From NCBI GenBank assembly GCA_964501335.1, contig CAZCTC010000047.1:1-61625 (forward strand): DNA of 61,625 nucleotides, written 5' to 3'. The DNA comes from CAZCTC01 sp964501335 (GTDB lineage: Bacteria; Chloroflexota; Anaerolineae; B4-G1; SLSP01). Shown piece after piece: positions 23,881 to 32,684 of this stretch. A model generated the notes under the pieces. That model was not told the origin of the DNA. It saw only the letters and a program-made list of their open reading frames with translations, and searched no databases. Positions within the stretch are counted from its first letter, which is position 1, and each line of letters starts with the position of its first letter. A program made the position numbers and the translations under genes.

Positions 23881-24414
23881 TTATACCGTCGGACGTTGTT
23901 GCCGGCGGCGGGCCCAGAGAACTGCCAGCGTGACGACCAATCCGTTGGGAGCGGCCAGCAATAGGGCCAGTCCACTGATTCCTACGAGCGCCGGAATGAG
24001 AATCTTCCAGGTCGCCAGGGCATCGAAGAGCACCCGGATTAGCGTGCGCAGTAAGACATCCCAGCTTCCGGTTACCACCGCGGCGAATTGATCGATGGTC
24101 AGAAGCGTGGGCAACAGAGCAAAGGTGGCTGCAAAAATCAGGCTGAAGAGCCCGATGCTGCCGCCGATCAGCGCGATTCGCCGTTGTTGCTGATCCTTTT
24201 CCGTCAACTGGCTCAAGGTAGTTGAAACCAGACTGACGGGCGCCAGAGGAAGTGGAACCATGCGCATGAACGTCTCCATCTCTTGCAGGTCATGCCATTC
24301 CTGGCTACAGGATTCGCAGAACATCAGATGTTGTTCCCACATCACCTGCTCTTCTGGAGAGAGTTCACCATCCAGGGCGCGGATCCACCAGGTTTCGCTA
24401 TGCATGTCAGGCAT
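23881..24414 (-). CDS. Anti-sigma factor with zf-HC2 zinc-finger
   Basis: 177 residues. Residues 1-45 hold the anti-sigma zinc-binding pattern with HLMFCESCSQEW (H-x3-C-x2-C). Two or three hydrophobic helices follow (ALIGGSIGLFSLIFAATFAL, WKILIPALVGISGLALLLAA), so it is membrane-bound. The gene overlaps the sigma gene by 8 bases, the usual arrangement that keeps the pair in balance. It should sequester the sigma factor until an envelope signal releases it. Confidence 0.88.
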   Translation of the reverse strand: MPDMHSETWWIRALDGELSPEEQVMWEQHLMFCESCSQEWHDLQEMETFMRMVPLPLAPVSLVSTTLSQLTEKDQQQRRIALIGGSIGLFSLIFAATFALLPTLLTIDQFAAVVTGSWDVLLRTLIRVLFDALATWKILIPALVGISGLALLLAAPNGLVVTLAVLWARRRQQRPTV

Positions 24415-24961
24415 AGGTACCCTCCTTTGTGAGTTGTTGTGCCAGCGCCCGGCGCGCTCGGAAGAGGCGGGATTTGACTGCCGAGACGGTCAGCCCCGTC
24501 ACTTGAGCGATTTCTTCGTAGGAGAGATCATGCCAGTAGAACAGGGTGACGGCCATACGGTCTACAGGCGGTAACATATTTAAGAGCGCTTGAATAGCGG
24601 CTTGCTGTTCGTGATGTTCGACGCAATCCTGGGGATCGGGGCTATACCCGGCTTTCCATTCCCAGGCGCCATCTTCGCCCATGCCATCGAGTGAGACAGT
24701 AGGCCGTTGCCGGCGCAGACGGTCGACGCATTCATTGCCGGCAATACTGAGCATCCATGGGCGAAAGGGCCTGGACAGGTCGAAACTGTCCAGATGGCGG
24801 ATGGCTTTGATCAGAGCCTCCTGCGCGGCATCCTCGGCCTCGGTGGAGTCACCCAGCATGCGGTAGCACAAGCCATACACCGGTTGCTGGAAGTTTTCTA
24901 CCAGCCAGGCGATAGCTTCTTCGTTACCCTGTTGTGCTAATCGGATCGTTTCCTGTTCCAT
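24407..24961 (-). CDS. ECF-type RNA polymerase sigma factor (sigma-70 family)
   Basis: 184 residues. Region 2: VYGLCYRMLGDSTEAEDAAQ, then EALIKAIRHLDSFDLSRPFR and PWMLSIAGNECVDRLRRQRP. Region 4: LLNMLPPVDRMAVTLFYWHD, followed by LSYEEIAQVTGLTVSAVKSR. A linker of about 35 residues lies between. It directs RNA polymerase to envelope-related promoters. It heads the operon with its anti-sigma and the bactofilin-like protein; AGGAGCG precedes the ATG. Confidence 0.93.
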   Translation of the reverse strand: MEQETIRLAQQGNEEAIAWLVENFQQPVYGLCYRMLGDSTEAEDAAQEALIKAIRHLDSFDLSRPFRPWMLSIAGNECVDRLRRQRPTVSLDGMGEDGAWEWKAGYSPDPQDCVEHHEQQAAIQALLNMLPPVDRMAVTLFYWHDLSYEEIAQVTGLTVSAVKSRLFRARRALAQQLTKEGTYA

Positions 24962-25016
24962 GTCGCTCCTAAGTAGATATACGCAGAGCGTTGTATAAAG
25001 TTGCAGTGGCTATTAA

Positions 25017-25050
25017 AAAACAGGGGCGCTTATTGAGGCGCCCCTGTTTT
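25017..25050 (-). terminator. rpoC terminator
   Basis: Stem AAAACAGGGGCGC (25017-25029) with complement 25038-25050 and an 8-base loop, 26 bases past the rpoC stop. On the minus strand the stem is followed by TTTTTT, a canonical Rho-independent terminator. Confidence 0.85.
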
Positions 25051-25075
25051 CGATAAGTGGTAAAGCGGGCTGGAG

Positions 25076-28000
25076 TTAGTAAGGATGCTCCATGTCGGTG
25101 AGCAAGAAGGTTTCGTTTTCCTCGGCCTCTTCGCTCAGGAGCGTGCCCTTGGGCAGATCCTTTTCGATGGCCACACCTTCGTAGGTGTCGATCGGCCCGT
25201 CCGAGCCTTCGATATCACCGCGATAACCGGTCCCGGCCGGGATCAGTTTACCGATGATGACATTTTCTTTCAGCCCGAAGAGGGGATCTTCCATCCCTTC
25301 CACGGCCGCATTCGACAGCACTTTGATGGTGTGCTGGAAGGAGGCGGCCGAAAGGAACGAATCGGTAGCCAACGCCGCTTTGGTAATTCCCAGTAAGACC
25401 TGGCGGGCGCGGGCGGGTTGTCCACCCTTGGACACCGTCTCGCGGTTGGCGTGTTCCAGGCGTACGCGGTCGATCAGATCGCCCGGCAGATGGTTGGTGC
25501 TGCCTGGTTCGGTCACGACAACGCGGCAGAGCATCTTGCGGATGATCAGCTCGAAGTGTTTATCATTGATATTCACACCCTGCGACCGATAGACTTTCTG
25601 GACCTCGGTGAGCAGGAAGAGCTGAACGGCATCGCGGCCCTGGACCTGGAGGATACGGTGCGGGTTCGGCACCCCTTCCCAGACCTGGGTTCCGGCGTCG
25701 ATTTTCTGTCCTTCGCCGACCAGCAGGCGGGCGGAGGGCGGAGCTTCGTACTCGCGTTCCTCGCGGACTTCGTAGACCAGGACGACATCCTGATCCTCAC
25801 GCGTGATACGGCCGGGGGCTTTGGCTCGCAGTTCCTGAGTTTCTTTGCGAGCGATCAGATCGTTGAGCCGGACATCATCGCCGTTCAGAACCAGGATTTC
25901 CCAGTCGAGCGGGATGTCGTAGCTGGCTTTTTTGATCTGGCTGTCGACAATGGTGATCACATTAAGATCCCCATTGCGGGTGATGTGGACGACCCCGCCG
26001 ATATCGGCGATTTCGGCCTCGCCCTTGGGGCTTTTGCGCGCTTCGAGCAGTTCTTCCACGCGGGGCAGACCGCTGGTGATGTCACCGCCGGCGGCCACAC
26101 CTCCAGTATGGAAGGTACGCAGGGTCAGCTGGGTGCCGGGTTCGCCGATGGACTGGGCGGCGATGATGCCGACCGCCGTACCGACGTGCACCAGCTTGCC
26201 GCGGCCCAGGTCACGGCCGTAGCACATTGCACAGCAGCCATGTTCCAGTTCGCAGGTCATCGGGGAGCGGACGAAGACTTCCTGAATGTTCAGGCGGTCG
26301 ATGATGACAGTCTTTTCTTCGTCGATTTCCTGGTCCCGATTTACCACAATCTCACCCGTTTCGGGGTTGAGGATGGCAGCGGAGGCCATGCGGCCCAGGA
26401 TACGTTCCGCATAGGGTTCACCGGCGACATCGTCCTTCCGGCGGATCCAGAGACCTTTGCGGGTGGCGCAGTCTTTGGCGTTGATGATAACATCCTGTGC
26501 CGTATCGACCAGACGGCGGGTCAGATACCCGGCGTCGGCGGTACGGAGGGCGGTGTCGGCCAGACCCTTGCGGGAACCGTGTGTGGAGATGAAGTACTCC
26601 AGGGCGGTCAGTCCTTCGCGCAGGTTCGAGCGGATGGGCAACGGGATGATACGCCCGGCCGGATCAGCCATCAACCCACGCATCCCGGAAATCTGGGCAA
26701 TGGGGCCGAAACCACCTTTGGAGGCGCCGGACTTGGCCATCACCGCGATCGGGCCGTAAGGATCCATTTCCCTCGAGACCGCTTTCGACACCTGTTCGCG
26801 GGCGGCGGACCAGATTTCAATGGTCCGGTTGTATTGTTCGTCTTCGGTAAGCAGACCGCGGCGGTATTGGCGTTCGATTTCCGTTACCTCGCGCGCGGCG
26901 TTTTCCAGCAGCTTTCCCTTTTCGCCGGGGATCTTCAGGTCGTAGACCGAGATCGTGATGCCGGAGACGGTGGCGTACTGGAAACCCAGGGCTTTGATGT
27001 CATCCGCCAGTTTGACGGTGTATTCCTGGCCCAGCTTGCTGTAGCAGAGTCCGATCAGATCCTGCAGAGCGCCTTTATCCATCGGAGCATTGACGAAGCG
27101 GAGTTCGTCAGGCACGATACGATTGAAGAGGGCGCGGCCGACCGTGGTGTCGGTCAGGTGATCGGGAGCCGGTTTGTTGTCATAGAATTGAGCCAGTTTG
27201 ATGCGGCTGTGAATATGGACGATCCCGAGAGCGTAGGCCATTTCGACCTCGTCCAGGTCCTGGAAGACCTTGCCGTCATTATGAGTGGGCAGGGAGTCCA
27301 TCGTCATGTAATAGATGCCCAGGCACATATCTTTGGACGGGCCGACGATCGGTTTGCCGTCTGCGGGTTTGAGCAGGTTCATCGAGGCCAGCATCAGTTG
27401 GCGGGCTTCTTCCACGGCTTTTCGGGAAAGCGGCACATGGACCGCCATCTGGTCACCGTCGAAGTCGGCGTTGAAGGCTGAGCAGACCAGCGGGTGCAAC
27501 TGGATGGCCTTGCCTTCGACCAGAACCGGTTCGAAGGCCTGGATACCCAGACGGTGGAGGGTGGGGGCGCGGTTGAGAAGGACGGGACGATCCCGGATGA
27601 CCTCTTCGAGCACTTCCCAGACCTCGGGGCGCTGGCGTTCAATCAGCCGCTTGGTGGCCTTGACATTGGTGGCATAGTTATATTCCACCAGGCGCTGGGT
27701 CACGAAGGGGCGGTAGAGTTCAAGGGCCATGGTTTTGGGCAGACCGCACTGATGGATTTGCAGGTGCGGGCCGACAACAATGACCGAACGGCCGGAGTAG
27801 TCCACGCGCTTCCCGAGCAGGTTGCGGCGGAAGCGGCCTTTCTTACCCTTTAACAGGTCGCTCAGCGACTTGAGCTGGCGGCGTCCGCGGCGGCTCATGG
27901 CCTTGCCACGCTGGCTGTTATCAATCAGGCTGTCGACGGCTTCCTGAAGCATACGCTTTTCGTTGCGGATGATGACTTCCGGGGCGCCCAATTGGAGCAG

Positions 28001-29371
28001 CCGTTGCAGCCGGTTATTGCGGTTGATCACCCGGCGGTAGAGATCGTTGAGATCCGACGTTGCAAAGCGGCCTCCATCGAGCTGCACCATGGGGCGCAGT
28101 TCGGGCGGCAGCACGGGCAGGATCGTCAGGATCATCCATTCCGGGCGGTTGTGGCTCTTGCGGAGCGCTTCGACCACCTGCAAGCGGCGGGTGGCCTTTT
28201 TGCGGCGCTGGGCCGATTTACCGAAGCGGACTTCGCGCCAGAGTTCTTCGGAGAGGGATTCCATCTCCAACTTGGAGAGCAGTTCATGGACGGCTTCTGC
28301 GCCCATGCCGGCTTTGAAGACCTGGCCCCATTTTTGACGAAGTTCGCGGTAGCGGGCTTCATTGAAGAATTGCAGCGGTGCAATGCTGAGCAGTTCTTCC
28401 CGATCGGAGTCGTAGCGGTTGCGCAGAGAACTGAGCTTGTCCTGAAGTCCTTCGCGGACATGGCGGACTTCGTCCTGAACTCCGCCGGCCCAGTTGGAAT
28501 CGTCACGGTTGCGATCGCCCAGCGCATCGCTTTCGCGTTGGCGGATATCGCGTTCGAGAGCGTCCAGAGCATCTTGAGCAACGGCGCGGAGCACCGTGTA
28601 GCGATCGCGGCGTACGATTTCGCCGGCTTCGACAATCACGGTGTCGGTCGGGCTGAAGATAATTGATTCGCTGGCATCGCGATCCATCATGCCGTTCAGC
28701 CGTTCTTCCAGGCGGCGGGCTTCACGCAGGATCGCTTCGGTGCGAGTGTTGAGTTCATCTTCGAAACGGGCGCGCAGGGATTGCTGACTGGCCTGGACCT
28801 GTTGCTTTTCGTGAGCCAGCCGCGATTCCAATCCGCCGATCGTGTTTTCGGCCCCTTTTTGGGCTTCGTTGATAAGAGATTTTTCCTCGTCGTCCAGCCG
28901 CTTGAGGGCGCGCTGGCGGGCTTCTTCGTCCACGGAGATTACAATGTATTGCGCAAAGTAGAGGACGCGGTCAAGATTTCGTTTGCTGATGTCGAGCAAA
29001 ATGCTCAAATGACTGGGTACGCGGCGGGTGTACCAGATATGGGCGACGGGAGCGGCGAGGGTGATATGCCCCATTCGTTCACGTCGAACGGCGGAGCGGG
29101 TCACCTCTACACCGCACTTATCGCAGATGATACCGCGATAGCGGATGCCCTTGTATTTGCCGCAATAACATTGGTAATCGCGCGTGGGGCCAAAAATGGC
29201 TTCGCAGAAAAGGCCATCCTTTTCCGGGCGCAGGCGGCGATAGTTGATGGTTTCCGGCTTGGTTACCTCACCGTAAGACCAGGAAAGAATGCCGTCTGGT
29301 GAAGCCAGATTGATGCGCAACGCCTTAAAAGTACGTGCTTCCGTAACGCGTTCGTCACGATCTCGATTCAT
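25076..29371 (-). CDS. rpoC: DNA-directed RNA polymerase subunit beta'
   Basis: 1431 residues. The catalytic Mg motif NADFDGDQM is at residues 634-642. The N-terminal zinc site is CYCGKYKGIRYRGIICDKCG, and the second zinc site CELEHGCCAMCYGRD is in the C-terminal third. It begins AL-x-I-x-LASPDGILSWSYG and includes the trigger-loop and bridge region around GGVAAGGDITSGLPRVEELL. A long charged coiled coil near residues 180-340 (KRLDDEEKSLINEAQKGAEN) is an insertion. I moved the start to 29371, where GGGGG precedes ATG. No rpoB gene lies upstream; the promoter is divergent from the zinc-ribbon gene. Confidence 0.98.
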   Translation of the reverse strand: MNRDRDERVTEARTFKALRINLASPDGILSWSYGEVTKPETINYRRLRPEKDGLFCEAIFGPTRDYQCYCGKYKGIRYRGIICDKCGVEVTRSAVRRERMGHITLAAPVAHIWYTRRVPSHLSILLDISKRNLDRVLYFAQYIVISVDEEARQRALKRLDDEEKSLINEAQKGAENTIGGLESRLAHEKQQVQASQQSLRARFEDELNTRTEAILREARRLEERLNGMMDRDASESIIFSPTDTVIVEAGEIVRRDRYTVLRAVAQDALDALERDIRQRESDALGDRNRDDSNWAGGVQDEVRHVREGLQDKLSSLRNRYDSDREELLSIAPLQFFNEARYRELRQKWGQVFKAGMGAEAVHELLSKLEMESLSEELWREVRFGKSAQRRKKATRRLQVVEALRKSHNRPEWMILTILPVLPPELRPMVQLDGGRFATSDLNDLYRRVINRNNRLQRLLQLGAPEVIIRNEKRMLQEAVDSLIDNSQRGKAMSRRGRRQLKSLSDLLKGKKGRFRRNLLGKRVDYSGRSVIVVGPHLQIHQCGLPKTMALELYRPFVTQRLVEYNYATNVKATKRLIERQRPEVWEVLEEVIRDRPVLLNRAPTLHRLGIQAFEPVLVEGKAIQLHPLVCSAFNADFDGDQMAVHVPLSRKAVEEARQLMLASMNLLKPADGKPIVGPSKDMCLGIYYMTMDSLPTHNDGKVFQDLDEVEMAYALGIVHIHSRIKLAQFYDNKPAPDHLTDTTVGRALFNRIVPDELRFVNAPMDKGALQDLIGLCYSKLGQEYTVKLADDIKALGFQYATVSGITISVYDLKIPGEKGKLLENAAREVTEIERQYRRGLLTEDEQYNRTIEIWSAAREQVSKAVSREMDPYGPIAVMAKSGASKGGFGPIAQISGMRGLMADPAGRIIPLPIRSNLREGLTALEYFISTHGSRKGLADTALRTADAGYLTRRLVDTAQDVIINAKDCATRKGLWIRRKDDVAGEPYAERILGRMASAAILNPETGEIVVNRDQEIDEEKTVIIDRLNIQEVFVRSPMTCELEHGCCAMCYGRDLGRGKLVHVGTAVGIIAAQSIGEPGTQLTLRTFHTGGVAAGGDITSGLPRVEELLEARKSPKGEAEIADIGGVVHITRNGDLNVITIVDSQIKKASYDIPLDWEILVLNGDDVRLNDLIARKETQELRAKAPGRITREDQDVVLVYEVREEREYEAPPSARLLVGEGQKIDAGTQVWEGVPNPHRILQVQGRDAVQLFLLTEVQKVYRSQGVNINDKHFELIIRKMLCRVVVTEPGSTNHLPGDLIDRVRLEHANRETVSKGGQPARARQVLLGITKAALATDSFLSAASFQHTIKVLSNAAVEGMEDPLFGLKENVIIGKLIPAGTGYRGDIEGSDGPIDTYEGVAIEKDLPKGTLLSEEAEENETFLLTDMEHPY

Positions 29372-29478
29372 GTTGCCCCCTAAACTATGTCCCATTCAAC
29401 ACAAAAGAAGCGTCTAAGGCCTGGAATTCCTCAGCGCTTCCGGTCATCGCTTGCTTGCTCGCACAGATGGGCGGAACG

Positions 29479-29506
29479 AGTATACCTCATTCTTACGAAA
29501 AGTCAA
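29479..29506 (-). promoter_or_regulatory. rpoC promoter
   Basis: On the minus strand TTGACT (29506-29501), 16-base spacer, TATACT (29484-29479). About 110 bases upstream of the rpoC start. Confidence 0.7.
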
Positions 29507-29518
29507 TGTGGCCATAAC

Positions 29519-29546
29519 TTGACTTCCCTACAAACCTGGATACAAT
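29519..29546 (+). promoter_or_regulatory. Promoter of the zinc-ribbon gene
   Basis: TTGACT (29519-29524), 16-base spacer, TACAAT (29541-29546). Its -35 is 12 bases from the -35 of the divergent rpoC promoter. Confidence 0.7.
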
Positions 29547-29587
29547 AAAGGACAAATTACGATTTGACCTTTTCTCAGGAGGAGAAA

Positions 29588-29842
29588 ATGGCCCGGTGCC
29601 CGGAATGCAACACCAAGTTGGTGCTACCTGATGATCTGGAGCTATTGGACCACACGTTTTGCCAAAAATGCGGTGCGGAGCTCGAAGTCGTAGGGTTGGA
29701 GCCGCTGGAAATCGAAGTCGTTTACGATTTGGAAGAGCTGGATGATATGGATGACGATCGTGGCGATCTCGACGACCTGGATGTGGACGATCTCGATTGG
29801 GATGGTGATGAGGACGAAGAAGAAGAAGAAGGCGGCTGGTAA
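29588..29842 (+). CDS. LysW-like zinc-ribbon protein with acidic C-terminal extension
   Basis: 84 residues. The first half looks like the LysW amino-group carrier: MARCPECNTKLVLPDDLELL followed by CQKCGAELEVV and a GLEPLEIEVV strand, giving a C-x2-C...C-x2-C zinc site. The second half is a run of Asp/Glu with Leu and ends EEEEEGGW. LysW normally ends EDWGE and carries substrate on the terminal Glu; here the last residue is Trp, so ordinary carrier function is doubtful. AGGAGGAG precedes the ATG. Short gene with its own promoter and terminator. Confidence 0.7.
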   Translation: MARCPECNTKLVLPDDLELLDHTFCQKCGAELEVVGLEPLEIEVVYDLEELDDMDDDRGDLDDLDVDDLDWDGDEDEEEEEGGW

Positions 29843-29872
29843 GCTTATCCGGCGTTTACCGGTTGACCAAAA

Positions 29873-29898
29873 GCCACTGCGCAAGCAGTGGCTTTTTT
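29873..29898 (+). terminator. Rho-independent terminator
   Basis: GCCACTGC (29873-29880), loop GCAA, GCAGTGGC (29885-29892), then TTTTTT. It lies 30 bases after the zinc-ribbon stop; the T-run reaches the stop of the convergent gene. Confidence 0.92.
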
Positions 29899-31420
29899 AT
29901 TTCCGGCGCCGGAGGACGAAGAAGTAAACGGCGGCCGCAGCCAGACTTAAGACTACCAGAACTCCTCCGGTGATAAGCATCGGTTGCATCCAATCCGGTG
30001 ATGTATTGGCCGGATTTTCGGATTCGCTGGGAAGGGTAACGGGAGTGGGCGTTACATTAGCGCGGGTATAGCCGAAAGCCTGTTCCAGGGTCTGACCGGG
30101 GGTTAACCGGAGTTGCCAGTTATCGGACCCGGAGATTTGATAGCCGGGAGGTGGGGCCTGGCGTAGCGTGTAATTCCCCGATGGGATGTTCGGCAGGCAG
30201 TAAGGTTCACTCATGCCGTCAGAAGTATAGGTGGCCATGGTGGCCCCTTCGCTGGTGAGGAGCGTGAAGTTGGCATCGGGCAGCAGGGATTCGTCTTCTG
30301 CCTGATACACCATGTCGTTATTGTTGTCTTGATAGGCCAGAAGACAGACCGAGCCGGGGCCGGTGGGTTCCGGTGTAGCCGTGGGTGCGGGTGAGGTTGG
30401 TGTGGGTGTGGCTTCGGCGGGCAGGGAAACGATGATGACCTGTCCGATGGAAAGCATGTCGCTCTGGGCCAGGGCTTCTGCGTTGAGCTGGCGAAGTTGG
30501 TCGATATCGACGCCGTAGGTGAGGGCGATGCCGAACAGCGAGTCGCCTTCGACAATGGTATGCGTGACGGCTCCGCCGGGAAGCGATTGCGGATCGGCCG
30601 GCTGTGTGGCGATGCTTTCCGGGGTGGCGGGCGGTGGTTCCAGCGTTGGGGTGGGGGTAGGCAGGTCGGAGATGATTTTCAGACTGGCTTCATCCCAGTA
30701 GGCGTCGCTGTGTTCAAAGGCCCAGGCGCTTTGAGCACGCAGAAAGAGGGTGACGACGCCTTTATAGCCGACCTGCACCTGCAAGGGGCCGACTTTTTTG
30801 AATTCGTCCTGATAATAGGCCGGGGTGCTCCATTTGATGTTTTGGGACCAGGGATCGGTGCCGCCTTCGGGGTCGATGCCGACCTGGAACTGGAAATTTT
30901 TAGGATCGCCGCAGGAGCGGGCATTGGCGACGTTATTGTCGTTGCAAGTCCAGGCATGCGCGTAGACCGATGCTTCAACGGTGGCGCCGGGGGGGAGGTT
31001 GCGGACGACCTGGTAGAAACCGGCATCCTGACGGCGGTAGAAGGTGAAACAGAAGGCGGCATATTTTCCGGAGTAGATGCGTTTGGGTGTTCCGCCGGAG
31101 CCGTCAAAGGGTGGTTCATTGGGAACCAGTTTACATTCGGGGCGACCGAATTTTTGGTCACCATCCCCACCTTCACGCCAGAAGGTAATCCAGCCGACGG
31201 GGGTATAGATTTCCCGGTAGCGAGTGTTGTTGAAGGTATCGCGGGTCCAATTGACTTCGTTGGGGCCGTCGGTATATCCTTCAAAACCGGGATTTTGGAG
31301 CAGGTTATCTCCTGATTGGATTTGGGGGAAGGGGGGAGCGGCCTGGATAATTTTTCCGGGCCAGGTACCGAGCAGGAGCAGGACCGTAAGACCGACCAGC
31401 GTCCAGCGTTTGATTGTCAT
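29897..31420 (-). CDS. Surface protein with LysM and SdrD-like B domains and C-terminal anchor
   Basis: About 507 residues: signal peptide (MTIKRWTLVGLTVLLLLGTW, start uncertain, possibly 25 codons earlier); residues about 35-255 a carbohydrate-binding-like module (SGDNLLQNPGFEGYTDG opening, as in CBM-type jelly rolls); LysM at about 285-335 (HTIVEGDSLFGIALTYGVD); a Pro/Thr linker; an SdrD B-like/prealbumin segment (QDNNNDMVYQAEDESLLPDA, then GNYTLRQAPPPGYQISGSD); and a last transmembrane helix with RRRK tail. Fits a cell-surface glycan-binding protein held by its C-terminal helix. Same strand and 114 bases downstream of the thiamine operon. Confidence 0.8.
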   Translation of the reverse strand: MTIKRWTLVGLTVLLLLGTWPGKIIQAAPPFPQIQSGDNLLQNPGFEGYTDGPNEVNWTRDTFNNTRYREIYTPVGWITFWREGGDGDQKFGRPECKLVPNEPPFDGSGGTPKRIYSGKYAAFCFTFYRRQDAGFYQVVRNLPPGATVEASVYAHAWTCNDNNVANARSCGDPKNFQFQVGIDPEGGTDPWSQNIKWSTPAYYQDEFKKVGPLQVQVGYKGVVTLFLRAQSAWAFEHSDAYWDEASLKIISDLPTPTPTLEPPPATPESIATQPADPQSLPGGAVTHTIVEGDSLFGIALTYGVDIDQLRQLNAEALAQSDMLSIGQVIIVSLPAEATPTPTSPAPTATPEPTGPGSVCLLAYQDNNNDMVYQAEDESLLPDANFTLLTSEGATMATYTSDGMSEPYCLPNIPSGNYTLRQAPPPGYQISGSDNWQLRLTPGQTLEQAFGYTRANVTPTPVTLPSESENPANTSPDWMQPMLITGGVLVVLSLAAAAVYFFVLRRRK

Positions 31421-31533
31421 TCCGAACACAAACTGCCTCTTTTGAAATGATGGCGTCGAAATTGTTATTCGATGCCGGGCGAATGGCGAATTCATACCGG
31501 GTGCATTGTAACATAGCGGAAAAGGTTGTCAAT

Positions 31534-32571
31534 TTATTCGTCCAACCAGCGTAAAGCTGCGGGGTCAATCCAGCAGGTGAGGGGGCCGAAGGCTGGTGGT
31601 TGCGCGCTGGATTGAGTCAGCGTGAGAGTCCCGCCGGGAAATTCAAGTTGCAAGCGGTAGAAGGCGCCATGATAAGCGGCGTGGGCCAGCCGGCCGGTGA
31701 GTTGATTGACCGGCCCGGTTTCCAGGTGGATTCCCCAGGGATGAATCAGCAGGAGACCCGAGCTGCCGGGAGGGGGCAAGGCAATGTCTTGCGGAAAGAC
31801 GAGGGGGCCGAGCGCGGTATGGAGGCCTCCGTTGGGCGAAACGGTGGCCGGGAAGAGGTTATCCAATCCCAGAAAGCGGGCGGCCCAGGCATTGACCGGG
31901 GTGTCGTAGATGATGTTCGGCGGTCCGGCCTGAACGGTGCGGCCTTCGTGGAGCAGGATGATGCGATCGGCGAGAGCGAGTGCTTCTTCCTGGTCATGGG
32001 TGACGGTGATGGCGGTCACTCCGACATTACGCAGAATGACCGGTAGATCTTCCAGAAGCCGTTCCCGGAGATTGCGATCCAGAGCGCCGAGGGGCTCATC
32101 CAGCAGGAGCAGTTGGGGACGGGGGGCGAGGCTGCGGGCCAGGGCGACACGCTGGCGTTCACCGCCGGAGAGGGCGTTGATATCGCGTCGGTCAAAGCCT
32201 TCCAGACCGACCAGGGAAAGCATTTCGGCAATGCGTGTTGTCTGCGCGGCGTGGGGTATCCGTTGCATGCGCAGGCCGAAGGCGATATTTTCGGCGACGG
32301 TGCGATGGGGGAAGAGGGCATATTCCTGGAACATCAGAACGATGCCGCGGCGATGCGGCGGCAGGTTGGTGATTTCCTTGCCTTCCAGGTTAATGCTGCC
32401 TTTTTCCATGGTTTCCAGGCCGGCGATGAGGCGGAGCAAGGTGGTTTTTCCGCTGCCGGAGGGCCCCAGGAGGCAGGCGATTTCACCTTTGGCGACGGTG
32501 AAGGTGACTCCGTTGAGCAGGGGGGCTTTTTCGTAGGATTTGTGGAGCTGTTTGACTTCAAGGAAGGGCAT
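31534..32571 (-). CDS. thiQ: ABC transporter ATP-binding protein of thiamine uptake
   Basis: 345 residues. Walker A LLGPSGSGKTTLLRLIAGLE, signature LSGGERQRVALARSLA, Walker B LLLLDEPLGALD, H-loop VTHDQEEALALAD, and a C-terminal TOBE-like beta domain. It is in the polyamine/iron/thiamine (CysA-PotA-like) branch. Because it shares an operon with a two-domain permease, a thiamine-type binding protein, thiamine pyrophosphokinase and a TPP riboswitch, its function is thiamine import. AAGGAG precedes the ATG. Confidence 0.87.
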   Translation of the reverse strand: MPFLEVKQLHKSYEKAPLLNGVTFTVAKGEIACLLGPSGSGKTTLLRLIAGLETMEKGSINLEGKEITNLPPHRRGIVLMFQEYALFPHRTVAENIAFGLRMQRIPHAAQTTRIAEMLSLVGLEGFDRRDINALSGGERQRVALARSLAPRPQLLLLDEPLGALDRNLRERLLEDLPVILRNVGVTAITVTHDQEEALALADRIILLHEGRTVQAGPPNIIYDTPVNAWAARFLGLDNLFPATVSPNGGLHTALGPLVFPQDIALPPPGSSGLLLIHPWGIHLETGPVNQLTGRLAHAAYHGAFYRLQLEFPGGTLTLTQSSAQPPAFGPLTCWIDPAALRWLDE

Positions 32572-32587
32572 GGGATCTCCTTATTTG

Positions 32588-32629
32588 TTTATTTTTTCGC
32601 ACGCCGTCTGCGGCGTGCGAAAAAATAAA
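32588..32629. terminator. Perfect 19-bp hairpin between thiP and thiQ
   Basis: Arms TTTATTTTTTCGCACGCCG (32588-32606) and exact complement (32611-32629), loop TCTG. Because it lies inside an operon, complete termination would cut off thiQ; partial termination or RNA stabilising is more likely. Confidence 0.65.
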
Positions 32630-32684
32630 TCTTTTCTTTCCAATTTTCCGGAATTATCTGTTGTCATGGGAGGGTAGAGTTGGT

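Noticed and set aside
25418..27481. 687-residue open frame antisense to rpoC
   Set aside because: It lies wholly inside rpoC on the other strand and its translation has no recognisable domain; long antisense frames are expected from the codon bias of this genome.
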